Source of the DNA: Rummeliibacillus sp044763875
GTDB lineage: Bacteria; Bacillota; Bacilli; Bacillales_A; Planococcaceae
Direction: 5' to 3'
Assembly: GCF_044763875.1 (NCBI RefSeq)
Contig: NZ_JBIWGZ010000001.1
Coordinates: forward strand, 744,001 to 808,000
DNA: 64,000 nucleotides
Shown: one piece after another, positions 32,592 through 41,466 of the stretch
Position numbering within the stretch: the stretch's first letter is position 1
How the letters are laid out: each line of letters starts with the position of its first letter
Position numbers and translations under genes: made by a program
The notes under the pieces: generated by a model
The model's database searches: none
Told to the model about the DNA's origin: nothing
Seen by the model: the letters and a program-made list of their open reading frames with translations, nothing else

Positions 32592-33671
32592 TTATGCTTC
32601 TTTCACAACAAGTGACTTCACCTTTGAACGTTTCACATTTATTGCCCAAGCTACAATAATTGAGATGATTAAAACAAATCCTAAGTAACCCATTGCCGGA
32701 TATACGGCGCTAACAAGTTGTATAAAGCCAACAAAACTTAAGGCATATCCAACTGCCCCTATTGCCCATACTACCCAATTGAAATGTTTACTTTCTGCTG
32801 GCACAATACGTACTGTAAACGCATAAAGCATCCCCACAGCTGTATTGTAAATCATACCTAGTAAAGCAATCGACATCAGTACACCAAGAATTGGTGATAT
32901 TTTAGTTGCTAGTACAAGCATTGGCATATCTGTACTGCCTACTTGACTAATTTTTGTGAATATTGCGACATTTATGAACAAAATAAGAAGGCCTAAGCCT
33001 ATACCACCTAGAATCCCGCCACGTTTCGCTACTTTTTCATCTTTTTCAAGTCCACCCATAACTGTAAGCATCGATGCTCCTGCTGCAATATTATAGGATA
33101 CATATAATAGTCCTCCCAAAATCCAATTGGAAGCTCCTGAATTTTGTTGTTTTGCCAAATGATCCATCTGAGCAGCAGTTAAATCCGTTGTGAAAATGGA
33201 ATAACCGGCAATGATCACTACTAATAACATTAAGAAGGGGGTTATGGCACTGATCAACCCTATAATCATTTGAATATTAAACATCAATGTCAAAATGGTC
33301 ACAACCAACATTGCTAAACTACCATACATTGCAGGAATACCAAACTGGTTTTCAAAAATTGAACCCGCACCTGCAAACATAACTACTGCTACACCAAACA
33401 GGAAGAAAGTGATAATAAAATCAACCGCAGCCCCTAAATACTTTCCGCAAATTTGATAAACCACTTCTTTGTGGGAAGTCGCATTTAAACGACTTCCTAA
33501 TGTTGTTAAATTCATTCCTAAAAAGGCAAATAATACGGTTGCAATCGCAGTACCTGCAATCCCCCACCAGCCGAAGCTAGTGAAAAATTGCAATATTTCT
33601 TGTCCTGAAGCAAAACCTGCTCCAACAATTACTCCGATAAATGCACCGGCCATTTCTAAACTTTTTTTCAT
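32592..33671 (-). CDS. YkvI-family transporter
   Basis: The 359-residue protein has about ten helices and the N-terminal GAFIGVIVGAGFASGQEILQ motif of the YkvI family (LeuT-fold relatives of amino-acid transporters). Here its ATG overlaps the stop of the NSAR/OSBS gene by four bases, placing it as the last gene of the D-amino-acid operon. It may import the amino acids processed by the pathway, or export products; this is inference. A strong terminator follows. Confidence 0.85.
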   Translation of the reverse strand: MKKSLEMAGAFIGVIVGAGFASGQEILQFFTSFGWWGIAGTAIATVLFAFLGMNLTTLGSRLNATSHKEVVYQICGKYLGAAVDFIITFFLFGVAVVMFAGAGSIFENQFGIPAMYGSLAMLVVTILTLMFNIQMIIGLISAITPFLMLLVVIIAGYSIFTTDLTAAQMDHLAKQQNSGASNWILGGLLYVSYNIAAGASMLTVMGGLEKDEKVAKRGGILGGIGLGLLILFINVAIFTKISQVGSTDMPMLVLATKISPILGVLMSIALLGMIYNTAVGMLYAFTVRIVPAESKHFNWVVWAIGAVGYALSFVGFIQLVSAVYPAMGYLGFVLIISIIVAWAINVKRSKVKSLVVKEA

Positions 33672-34798
33672 TGAGCCACCCCTTCTTCTACTAGGTTGTA
33701 TACTCTTTTCTCCACAGTAAATTTTTCAATTAACTCAAGATTTGGTTCATAACCTATGCCAGCTTTATCTGGTACCTTAATATAGCCATTTTCTACAGTT
33801 ACTTCTGGATTAATAATATCTTGATCCCAGTAACGATCTGAACCTGCAGTATCACCAGGCATGATAAAGTTTGATAATGTCGTAAGAGCTACATTATGTG
33901 CACGGCCAATGCCAGACTCTAACATACCACCACACCATACAGGTATCTCTTTTGATTCACAATAATCGTGGATTTTCTTCGATTCTGTTAAACCACCCAC
34001 GCGACCGATTTTAATATTAATAATTCCACAGCTTCCTAGGTCGATAGCTTTGCGTGCATCCTCTAAAGAATGGATACTTTCATCTAAACAAATTGGTGTT
34101 TTCAATTGTTTTTGTAATGTCGCATGATCGATGATATCGTCTGAAGCAAGTGGTTGTTCAATCATGGTTAAATTAAATTCATCCAGTTGTTTTAATAAAT
34201 CTGCATCCTCTAAGCAATAAGCTGAATTTGCATCTGCCATTAAAGGTACTTCAGGGAAACGCTCACGAATTGCCCGGATAACATCAACGTCCCAACCTGG
34301 TTTAATTTTCACTTTAATGCGTTTATACCCTTCATTTACATATTCATCTATTAATGCTAGCAATTCATCAATTGAATTTTGAATACCGATGCTAATACCA
34401 ACCTCAATTTTCTTATTATCGCCACCCAGCGCAGAAGCTAAAGTTTGGTTTGTGCGCTTGGCATAAAGGTCCCAAACAGCTCCTTCAAGTGCCGATTTAG
34501 CCATATTATTTTTTCGAATAGATGCAAATAATTCATTGATCTCATCCGGATGTTCAATTTCTGTTCCCTTTACAAGTGGGATAAGGAAGTCTTCTAGCAT
34601 AATCCAGTTTGTTTTATAAGTTTCTTCGTTGTACCAAGGAGCATCAAATGCAACTGATTCTCCCCATCCTTTATTCCCACATTCATCGATTACTTCTAAT
34701 AGAAGAAACTCTTTATCATAAAATGTACCGAAGCTTGTCGTAAAAGGTGCTTTCATTTTCATTTTCATTTGACGAATTGTAATTTCTTGAATTTTCAT
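33668..34798 (-). CDS. N-succinylamino acid racemase / o-succinylbenzoate synthase family enolase
   Basis: The 376-residue enolase-superfamily protein shows the complete active site: KVKIK with Lys162 and Lys164, metal ligands Asp189 (MADANSAY), Glu214 (MIEQPL) and Asp239 (CLDESI), and Lys263 (NIKIGRVGG). These positions agree with characterised NSAR/OSBS enzymes. No menaquinone genes are adjacent; instead the neighbours are a GNAT and an M20 hydrolase, the context known from Geobacillus for N-succinylamino acid racemisation, so racemase is more likely than menC function. The start is 14 bases after the GNAT stop. Confidence 0.88.
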   Translation of the reverse strand: MKIQEITIRQMKMKMKAPFTTSFGTFYDKEFLLLEVIDECGNKGWGESVAFDAPWYNEETYKTNWIMLEDFLIPLVKGTEIEHPDEINELFASIRKNNMAKSALEGAVWDLYAKRTNQTLASALGGDNKKIEVGISIGIQNSIDELLALIDEYVNEGYKRIKVKIKPGWDVDVIRAIRERFPEVPLMADANSAYCLEDADLLKQLDEFNLTMIEQPLASDDIIDHATLQKQLKTPICLDESIHSLEDARKAIDLGSCGIINIKIGRVGGLTESKKIHDYCESKEIPVWCGGMLESGIGRAHNVALTTLSNFIMPGDTAGSDRYWDQDIINPEVTVENGYIKVPDKAGIGYEPNLELIEKFTVEKRVYNLVEEGVAQ

Positions 34799-34812
34799 TT
34801 ATAAAATCCTCC

Positions 34813-35634
34813 CTATTGTGGAATGTTGACTGAATTCTTTTTAACAACTAAATAGTGATGAACCGATTCATCATTTGATTTGACTAACTCGATTGCTACA
34901 TAGCCTGCTTGGAATAATGCTTTAAACATTTGACGTGTTTTCAAACGCCAATCGATTGCTAAATTCAAGTCACGCTCTTTCAATGAAGTAATGTCTGCTG
35001 GTACAGGTACTAGATAAGCTGTATCTTTCAAAACAGTAAAGTCTTCAGAATCAAAATCTTCACAGTATGGTAAATGTTGATCATTGTATAACCATGCTAC
35101 AAGTACTTTGTGGTTGTCGTATCCCTTATTCACAAATTGATTGACATAATCACTTGTGATCCACCAATCGATTTGGAACCGATCTGAAGGGAGACCACCA
35201 TTCAAACCATCTTCCATTTTGCCATAGCAATCTTCTATATATGTGTCACAGACACCATGTAATTTTGTTAAGTTTAAATAGGCATTTCGTGTTTGCAAAG
35301 GATCGTATGTCCAAGTCATTCTTTCGTAACCAATTGTGGTAGCAAGTTGTTTTTGTTGTCGTTTCAGCTCTTCTCCAATGCCACCTTCACGGTATTCCGG
35401 TAATATCCCAAGCATATGGGAGCAAAGAGAAACTTGGCCATTTTCAAATCCTGCAAAGCCATAGCAAAAACCGACTATTTTGTCACCATCAAAAGCACCT
35501 ATGACGGTACCACCATGTTTCACTGCTGTTAGTGTTTGATGAGTTGGAATCGGAGATATACCCCAAACGTCTTGTTCTACTTTTTGGACTAGCTCCATCT
35601 CATCATTTGTTTTTAATACTTTATACGTTATCAT
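34813..35634 (-). CDS. GNAT acyltransferase, probable D-amino acid N-succinyltransferase
   Basis: The 273-residue protein has an N-terminal GNAT fold with the acyl-CoA loop LPEYREGGIGEELKRQQK near 79-96 and a long C-terminal domain (YLVPVPADITSLKERDLNLA near 192-211). This longer architecture is seen in the GNAT of the NSAR pathway, which transfers succinyl from succinyl-CoA to a D-amino acid. Acyl and amino-acid preference cannot be read from sequence. Its start overlaps the M20 gene by 14 bases, so the proteins are made together. Confidence 0.8.
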   Translation of the reverse strand: MITYKVLKTNDEMELVQKVEQDVWGISPIPTHQTLTAVKHGGTVIGAFDGDKIVGFCYGFAGFENGQVSLCSHMLGILPEYREGGIGEELKRQQKQLATTIGYERMTWTYDPLQTRNAYLNLTKLHGVCDTYIEDCYGKMEDGLNGGLPSDRFQIDWWITSDYVNQFVNKGYDNHKVLVAWLYNDQHLPYCEDFDSEDFTVLKDTAYLVPVPADITSLKERDLNLAIDWRLKTRQMFKALFQAGYVAIELVKSNDESVHHYLVVKKNSVNIPQ

Positions 35635-36772
35635 TACGTGTCACTTCTTTCTTTGCATATGCCACTGCATTTAGTACAGTTCGTGTTAATATTTCAACTC
35701 CTGTAATTAATGCTTCTCTATTAAATGTCATTTTCGGATGATGTAAACCTGGTTGCAATCCGCATCCTAATCCAAGCATAGTTGCTTTAATATTCGGACA
35801 TTTCAAGGTGTAAAAATGAAAATCCTCTCCTCCAGGTGTTACAATAGGCGGTTTCGTATTTGCTTCACCAACTGTATCTACAATGGCTTGACGCATAATT
35901 TGCATTGCATCTTCATCAACCTCAGCGGCAGCAATATTGGCTTCAATTTGATAGTCTATTTCAATATTATATTGTGTTTCAATACCGTGGATGGCATTTT
36001 GAAACGCATTCATCAAAGCATTAATTCCTTCATTCTTTTGAGAACGCGCATCTATACAAAATTCTGCTTTCCCTGGAATAACATTTGCTGCAGCACCTGC
36101 TTGGAACTTCGTCAATTTAATTGAAGATGGAATCAACGGATCAATGTGAATACTTTGTAATGCATTCACTAATGAGGCTCCAATTTCTATAGCATTTTTT
36201 CCAAGATGGGGACGGGCACCATGCGCTTCCCTACCATAAATTGTTCCTGTTATTAATCTTGCTGCACCATGGTAGATTGCTGGACTAAATGTACCATCTT
36301 GTAATTCTTGAATAGGTCGAACATGAACACCAAATAAGTAATCTATATCGTCGACTAATCCTTGTTCTATGAAATGTAACGCACCTTGACCTTTTTCTTC
36401 TGCTGGCTGGAATAATACACGAATCGTAGCATCTTCTGGGGTAAATAATTTTTGTAGTAATAGTAATGTTCCAATTGCCATCGTCATATGGCCATCATGT
36501 CCACATGAATGATTTGCTTGAAATTTGCCATCAACTTCTTGCCATAAAGCATCAATATCTGTTCGAAGGCCAATCACGGGTTTACCTGATCCGATTTCTA
36601 CGTATAAACCTGTAGATTCTACTAACAAATGCGGTTCAAAACCGTATGATTCTAATAATCGTTGTAAATAAGTTGTCGTGTTATACTCATGCCAACTTAT
36701 TTCAGGGTGATTATGTAAATGCGAAAAAACCTCCTTTAGCTTAGGGGTAATCTCCTCTAATAGTTGTTTCAT
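35621..36772 (-). CDS. M20 family amidohydrolase, probable N-succinyl-L-amino acid hydrolase
   Basis: The 383-residue protein has the M20D metal motifs: HLHNHPEISWHEYNT near 19-33, SCGHDGHMTMAIGTLL near 87-102, FQPAEEKGQGA near 121-131 and GGEDFHFY near 328-335. M20D enzymes hydrolyse N-acyl-L-amino acids. In the NSAR pathway such an enzyme removes succinate from the L-form irreversibly and pulls racemisation towards L-amino acids. Its ATG overlaps the stop of the RpiR regulator gene (ATGA). Other M20D substrates, such as acetyl-amino acids, are possible. Confidence 0.85.
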   Translation of the reverse strand: MKQLLEEITPKLKEVFSHLHNHPEISWHEYNTTTYLQRLLESYGFEPHLLVESTGLYVEIGSGKPVIGLRTDIDALWQEVDGKFQANHSCGHDGHMTMAIGTLLLLQKLFTPEDATIRVLFQPAEEKGQGALHFIEQGLVDDIDYLFGVHVRPIQELQDGTFSPAIYHGAARLITGTIYGREAHGARPHLGKNAIEIGASLVNALQSIHIDPLIPSSIKLTKFQAGAAANVIPGKAEFCIDARSQKNEGINALMNAFQNAIHGIETQYNIEIDYQIEANIAAAEVDEDAMQIMRQAIVDTVGEANTKPPIVTPGGEDFHFYTLKCPNIKATMLGLGCGLQPGLHHPKMTFNREALITGVEILTRTVLNAVAYAKKEVTRNDNV

Positions 36773-37626
36773 TCCAAATCATCTCCATCTAAAAATAAAA
36801 AGCTACTGTCAACGCTATCGTACTGTGCTTTATAAGCTTCGTATTGTTCTGGCGCTTGTACAGTCATTCCAGAAACTAGGGTATTCAAAAACGAAATAAC
36901 GGTAGGCATAATATCAATTGTCGATGTTTCCGCTGCCGCAAGAGGGAAATAATAATCAGAATATCGATAAATCGGTGCAATCTGTGCATCTGAAACCCCT
37001 ATAATCGTTACACCTTTTTTCTTGATCATTCGTGTTAAGTCAATTGTTTCTTTGTAATAACGGTGAAACGATAAAACAACTAACACTTCCCCTTCTTGCA
37101 TATGACTGAGAAGTTGAATAATGTCCTGAGACTGTGGCTCAATCATATGAATATCAGAACGTAGTATATTTAAAGTAAAACCAAGCCACTGTGCTGCTGC
37201 AAAAGAAGAACGTAAACCGAGTACATATATTTTCTTTGCTTCATGTAAACAATGACAGCTCATTTGAAAATCATCTAGGTTTAACCTTTCAGATACAGTT
37301 TGAATTTTCTTCGCATCATTTTTCATAACCTTTTCGTGAAAAATATCATCTGCTTCTATTTCAGCTTTTGAAGCTAAATAATTACCGAGAGAACTTTTCT
37401 TATGAATTAATGAATTTCGAATATTCGATTGTAATTCACTATACCCAGACATTTCGATTGCATAGCAAAAACGAATAACTGTAGTTTCACTCACGCCAAC
37501 TAACTCGCCAATTTCTTGTGCAGATTTTAAAGCTACATCATGTGGAAACTCTAAGATGTAACTTGCTACCTTTTTTTGCCCTTTCGATAGCTCCTGAAAA
37601 TGTTCTTGTATTTTTTTTTGATACAA
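36769..37626 (-). CDS. MurR/RpiR-family transcriptional regulator
   Basis: The 285-residue protein has an N-terminal RpiR HTH (LSKGQKKVASYILEFP, then ELVGVSETTVIRFCYAI) and a C-terminal SIS domain (IYVLGLRSSFAAAQWLGF near 133-150), which usually binds phosphosugars. It is the first gene of the five-gene operon and likely controls it. MurR-type regulators sense muramyl derivatives, which would be a fitting cue for recycling D-amino acids from peptidoglycan; that link is speculative. Two palindromes just upstream (37642-37659, 37672-37689) are candidate operators. Confidence 0.88.
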   Translation of the reverse strand: MYQKKIQEHFQELSKGQKKVASYILEFPHDVALKSAQEIGELVGVSETTVIRFCYAIEMSGYSELQSNIRNSLIHKKSSLGNYLASKAEIEADDIFHEKVMKNDAKKIQTVSERLNLDDFQMSCHCLHEAKKIYVLGLRSSFAAAQWLGFTLNILRSDIHMIEPQSQDIIQLLSHMQEGEVLVVLSFHRYYKETIDLTRMIKKKGVTIIGVSDAQIAPIYRYSDYYFPLAAAETSTIDIMPTVISFLNTLVSGMTVQAPEQYEAYKAQYDSVDSSFLFLDGDDLE

Positions 37627-37641
37627 TATCTTCTCACCCTA

Positions 37642-37659
37642 ATGCAGTATATGCTGTAT
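37642..37659. promoter_or_regulatory. Candidate RpiR operator 1
   Basis: ATGCAGTATATGCTGTAT is an 18-base imperfect palindrome about 16 bases upstream of the regulator's start codon. Confidence 0.4.
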
Positions 37660-37671
37660 TATTTTGTTCTT

Positions 37672-37689
37672 ATGAAGTGTAAGCTTCAT
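37672..37689. promoter_or_regulatory. Candidate RpiR operator 2
   Basis: ATGAAG and CTTCAT face each other across six bases, about 45 bases upstream of the regulator's start. It may belong with the palindrome at 37642-37659. Confidence 0.3.
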
Positions 37690-37867
37690 TTTTGATGTAT
37701 ATAACAATACCACTTTTATATTTTTAATTCAATAATTTTTCAGAATATTTTATTTTCTTATATAAATGAATCAATTTCAAAATACTTTTCTAGGTAAAAA
37801 ACACGAATATTATCTAAATATACAATCCAATAATTCGGGTTATTCTTCAAATATACTATTTGTTTAA

Positions 37868-37985
37868 TATGCCGCTACAGATGGCGCTTTCCGCGGGCGA
37901 GCGTTGAGCCTCCTCGCTCACTCCGTTCACTGCGGGGTCTCACCTGTCTCGCTTTCCCGCAGGAGTCGCCATCTTCCGCTACTAG
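37868..37985 (+). repeat. Large palindromic repeat, type A, copy A4
   Basis: This is the best preserved type A copy: GCCGCTACAGATGGCGC, TTTCCGCGGGCGAGCG, GAGCCTCCTCGCTCAC, GCGGGGTCTCACCTGTCTCG and CCCGCAGGAGTCGCCATC. GATGGCG and CGCCATC close the outer stem. It fills most of the 37690-38159 spacer, which has no gene. Confidence 0.85.
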
Positions 37986-38159
37986 ACAATATTCTAATAG
38001 ATATAGCACAAACTATTCCCTCAATTAATGGTCGTGTTTAACCATTAAACCCCTTGCCTGCATTATAAAATTGATTCAAATATTATTATATTTTTTGAAA
38101 CAAATTGGAATTTTTTACGTATATAGAGATAATACATAACGAAGGGATGAACAGATTTA

Positions 38160-38747
38160 ATGTTAACTGAAATAAAAGATGCCTTCCTTTTCTTATTGGA
38201 CATCTATAGGGGAAATTTGCCTCAATCTGATTTATATTTACTTTGCTTGATCATGGCAATTATGCCCCTTGCTGAATCTATAGATGAAATAAGAAAGAAA
38301 TCAATTGGAAGTAAAAAGTGGATTATTGTCTATTTGAAATGGATTCCTATCTCATTTTTAGTTATTTCCGTGTATCTATCTGGTTTTTATTTTATTACAA
38401 ATATATTTGATAATTTAATTTCTATACCTGAAGCTCTTCATCAAGAACAAAGTTTACGATCAATTGCCATTATGTCTTTAACGATGGCGAGCATTGGTTC
38501 TTTAATTGTTGCTATTTGGAAGTTAAACGCCTTCTTTGTTTCTAAAAAAGTCTTATTTACTTTTATTATAAATACATTGTTTATTGTCATCGGTATGTTC
38601 CTAATCAATATACTTTGGTATGAAATGATTCATCTACCATTATGGTGTTACGGATTGATTGGAGTGATTAATACTGCTATGTTTTCCTTTTTACTATTTG
38701 AGGAGAATAAAGAGTTGGCGCAAACTCAAAATAATGCAATACGATAA
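38160..38747 (+). CDS. Uncharacterised multi-pass membrane protein
   Basis: The 195-residue protein has about five hydrophobic helices, with a polar loop EQSLRSIAIMS near 97-107 and an acidic tail LFEENKELAQTQ. I do not recognise a family. ATG start with a GAAGGGATG site somewhat far upstream. A strong terminator follows. No functional link with neighbours is evident. Confidence 0.65.
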   Translation: MLTEIKDAFLFLLDIYRGNLPQSDLYLLCLIMAIMPLAESIDEIRKKSIGSKKWIIVYLKWIPISFLVISVYLSGFYFITNIFDNLISIPEALHQEQSLRSIAIMSLTMASIGSLIVAIWKLNAFFVSKKVLFTFIINTLFIVIGMFLINILWYEMIHLPLWCYGLIGVINTAMFSFLLFEENKELAQTQNNAIR

Positions 38748-38781
38748 TTCACCTAAAAAATTGAATTTGTCAGCACATTCG

Positions 38782-38814
38782 AAAAGCCGAGCAAACTGCA
38801 GCTCGGCTTTTTTT
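38782..38814 (+). terminator. Terminator after the membrane protein gene at 38160
   Basis: AAGCCGAGC (38784-38792) and GCTCGGCTT (38801-38809) form a 9 bp stem followed by a seven-T run. Confidence 0.85.
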
Positions 38815-39101
38815 GTATATATTGGTTTCCGCCTGTTAGGAGATGAAGCCTTAAATTTCACAAAATAAAAGTTAAAACTAAAAAGAGACAAACTATATTT
38901 GTTATTCCATGTATTATGACATCTAGCCAAATTGAATTTGTTCGTTCATATACTAAAAGCTCAATTTCTCGATTGTTGGAAGAGAAAAATTAAGCTTTAA
39001 TTAAATCATAAAAGGGCTCGATTACGGTATAAGAAGCATAGCTTATTTATACTTTATCGGTGAACTGTTTAATAAATCCCTAAAAAGTATGGCTAATGGA
39101 A
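38815..39101. other. Gene-free spacer
   Basis: Near 39010-39035 there is a degraded GGGCTCGATTACGGTAT tail of the R1-type repeat. Nothing else can be supported. Confidence 0.4.
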
Positions 39102-40019
39102 TCATCTATTTCTATTAATAAGCTCTATATATTGTAAATCCCCATATCCTATTGTTGGGAAAAGATCAAATAACTTATTAATTAATTCTGATGTTGGTAA
39201 ATCTTTATTTTTAGAAATATACTTTACTACTGCATTGTTTACTTTTAGCATATCTAAATATATATCTATTGCCTGATACATTACTGGAAGTATTTCATTT
39301 GATGGTCTTTCATGATTTACCAATACTTCATTGTATACAGAAGAATAGTTACCTAATTTAAGTTCAGTTTGACTTACTTTAAATTCATCCTCTCTGAAAC
39401 TATTTAAGAAAACTTTGCCATCATACCCTGACTGTTCAAGATAGGCAAGTATTGTAAGTAGATTCATTTGACAAAACATGTCTTCACCAAACCATAAAAC
39501 AATACATTTATACTCTTTATTAAAAAGATTGTCTAATGGGTCAATTACTTTTTCGGTATAATTTTCTATTGAATCATGGTGTCCAAATGCTCGTGTTTTT
39601 ATAAACTCTTCATCAAAAACTTGTTTAGTAGCTACGTTTACACACATCGCTTCATTAAAAGGAGCGTAATCAGAATATCCCATTAGCTTTTGATCTTTAA
39701 ACTCTTCATACATGACCTGACCATTCAAAATGTTGAGTACATCTTTGTCAAACAACTCACTCTTCTTATTTTTTAACTTTTCAACCTCAATTTTTCTAGA
39801 AATATTCATTCTACACCAATCCCCTTCTTTATTGATAGTGAGTTTAATAAATGATTGAATAAGCATCTTGTTAAGTTGAAATTCTCTAGGATATATACCA
39901 AAAAAATTTTTAAACGCTCTACTATATGCTTCTTGCGAAGAATAATTGGAATCAAAGGCAATGTCAATTATCTTCCTATCATTCGTCAAATCTTCTGTAG
40001 ATAAGGTAAAACTTTCCAT
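39102..40019 (-). pseudogene. 3' part of an interrupted AraC-type regulator gene (half HTH plus DUF1835-like domain)
   Basis: The frame begins with only the second half of an AraC HTH (LTNDRKIIDIAFDSNYSS, then YSRAFKNFFGIYPREF) and continues into a DUF1835-like domain (GQVMYEEFK near 99, IVLWFGEDMFCQMNLLTILA near 173). The first half of the HTH is missing. It is found 1.2 kb away on the same strand at 41250-41378, so the gene was interrupted. The ATG at 40019 has no ribosome binding site. Expression as a functional regulator is unlikely. Confidence 0.75.
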
Positions 40020-40354
40020 CGGCGGGTTCTAACTGCCCGTTAATGGGGGATAAATACAATCTTCTAAGAAACATAAAGCGCCAAATACTTATTCCTGTTA
40101 GTTGGTGAAATTTAAAAGAACAATCAACATGGTTGGGAAAAGAACAAAAGCGTGTAGATCATTCGTATGTGTCAACTCTTTAGCTCATAAAAAGCAGCCC
40201 CTAAAGGACCGCCTTTTTGTCCGCTTACCGTTGACACTTTAAACAATAGATTCTTTTTAATTGTAAAACTACTGCAAAAATCGGGTTGAAAACAATGTAA
40301 ATAATTGTTAACATTAAACTTAATTGTTAATATTTGAGAGAGGAGGTTAAAAAT
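40020..40354. other. Left end of the sequence interrupting the AraC gene
   Basis: Next to the araC break is GGGTTCTAACTGCCCGTTAA. A partial hairpin GCAGCCCCTAAAGGACCGC lies near 40196-40214. The promoter of the secreted-protein gene must lie here; TTGTTAACA at 40304-40312 is part of a short palindrome. No terminal inverted repeat was found. Confidence 0.35.
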
Positions 40355-40813
40355 ATGAAAAATATAAAGATACTTATCGCAGTATTATTAATTAGTTCAA
40401 TAAGTATCGTTACTGTAAATCAAACTCATGCCACTACTCAAGCCGTTATATGGGAACATCCAAGTAAAGCAAAAAAAATAGGTTATAGCTTTAGTACAAC
40501 AAAAACAATTTCAAGAAAAGAATTAAACCAGATAAGCAAATATTTCGATGATACAGAAACAAACAAAATTGTACAGGCAGGCATTGCAACAACAATATTA
40601 ACTACTCCATTAAGTCCTAAAATTTCAATTAGTGCAGGCTTAGGCGTAACATTATTAACTTCTTACGTAAAAACACAGGGAAAAATGGTTAGTAAAAAGT
40701 TAAAAGAATCGAGCAGCAAAAAATTCAAAGTAAAAATCAGTTATTATTACAGACAAACAGGATCAAATGACGGATACTATTCTATTAGCAAAATTAAAAT
40801 TTATAAAAAATAG
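40355..40813 (+). CDS. Small secreted protein of unknown function
   Basis: From the ATG at 40355 (GAGAGGAGG upstream) the 152-residue protein has a clear signal peptide, MKNIKILIAVLLISSISIV up to THA at about residue 28, then a basic mature chain of about 124 residues. It has a hydrophobic, glycine-containing stretch (IATTILTTPL, then ISAGLGVTLLTS) followed by a Lys/Ser-rich, Tyr-rich tail (KVKISYYYRQTGSNDGYYS). I do not recognise a family. A toxin or bacteriocin-like role is conceivable because of its neighbour and insertion context, but nothing proves it. Confidence 0.7.
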   Translation: MKNIKILIAVLLISSISIVTVNQTHATTQAVIWEHPSKAKKIGYSFSTTKTISRKELNQISKYFDDTETNKIVQAGIATTILTTPLSPKISISAGLGVTLLTSYVKTQGKMVSKKLKESSSKKFKVKISYYYRQTGSNDGYYSISKIKIYKK

Positions 40814-40834
40814 CCCTTTAAAGGGCTATTTTTT
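40809..40834. terminator. Bidirectional terminator between two convergent small genes
   Basis: ATAGCCCTT and AAGGGCTAT form a stem with a two-base loop-like centre and a six-T run on the plus strand. The stop codon of the plus gene lies in its left arm. Confidence 0.75.
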
Positions 40835-40999
40835 ATATTTTATTTCAATAAACACCACATTAACAAAAACTCCAATAAACATTACAATAAATAAATAATT
40901 AGGTAACTCAAAGAAATTAATTAAAACTAAAAATAAAATACATATTACCAAAAGCTCCACATAATTAGCTAATTTACTCTTATATTTAAAAATACTCAT
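40826..40999 (-). CDS. Small two-helix membrane protein
   Basis: From the ATG at 40999 (GAGAGG upstream) the 57-residue protein begins MSIFKYKSKLANY and has two hydrophobic helices (VELLVICILFLVLINFF and LFIVMFIGVFVNVVFI) with a basic end. It is convergent with the secreted-protein gene inside the same interruption of the AraC gene. Size and topology would suit an immunity protein, but that is only a hypothesis. Confidence 0.55.
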   Translation of the reverse strand: MSIFKYKSKLANYVELLVICILFLVLINFFELPNYLFIVMFIGVFVNVVFIEIKYKK

Positions 41000-41249
41000 A
41001 AAACAATACCTCTCAATTCTTGATACACGTTGATACACGTGGATTTAGACCAAAAAGCAATTCTTTTAGATAAAAAATGAATGGAAAAGTTTAACCCTGG
41101 AAAGAGAAGAAGGCAGCGAATGTCAATTATTTTGAGTTGTTAGAAATATTGCAGTTCAAGAACGCGGAATCTTCGCACCTTAATCATAACACATTGGGAT
41201 TTTTTTGTATATTTCCCTTTCAACCACCAACATCACCTAAAAGCCCTAC
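41000..41249. other. Right end of the sequence interrupting the AraC gene
   Basis: Contains a short tandem of TTGATACACG at 41020-41039. The exact boundary with the AraC remnant lies near 41250. No gene or inverted repeat was recognised. Confidence 0.35.
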
Positions 41250-41378
41250 ATATCAACGTTTCGTAACGCTTTTAAAAAATGACTTTATAAGGAGAATATC
41301 CAATATAATTAGATAATTCACCTAATGAAAAATCATTTTTTAATTTGGCTTCAATCCAATCTGAATCTGTTCATTCAT
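41250..41378 (-). pseudogene. 5' part of the interrupted AraC-type regulator gene
   Basis: The minus strand has a ribosome binding site (AGAGGAGTGAG) before ATG at 41378 and, after a one-base deletion, reads TDSDWIEAKLKNDFSLGELS, then NYIGYSPYK. This is the first half of an AraC HTH. With a second shift the frame continues FKSVTKR. It exactly supplies the part missing from 39102-40019. Both frameshifts show that the gene was dead or decayed after interruption. Confidence 0.7.
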
Positions 41379-41466
41379 TTATCTCACTCCTCTATAAAAT
41401 TATAAGAGGTATAAATTTCTTTATTTTGATATTTCTTGTGATTTATAAAATTAATCTTATTTTTCC

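Noticed and set aside
35816..36124. Plus-strand frame of 102 codons
   Set aside because: Antisense to the M20 hydrolase gene; Cys-rich composition is an artefact of the opposite strand.
38694..38930. Minus-strand frame of 78 codons
   Set aside because: It reads through the terminator of the upstream gene and has no ribosome binding site.
41020..41039. Tandem TTGATACACG
   Set aside because: Two short units only; not a meaningful repeat array or attachment site.
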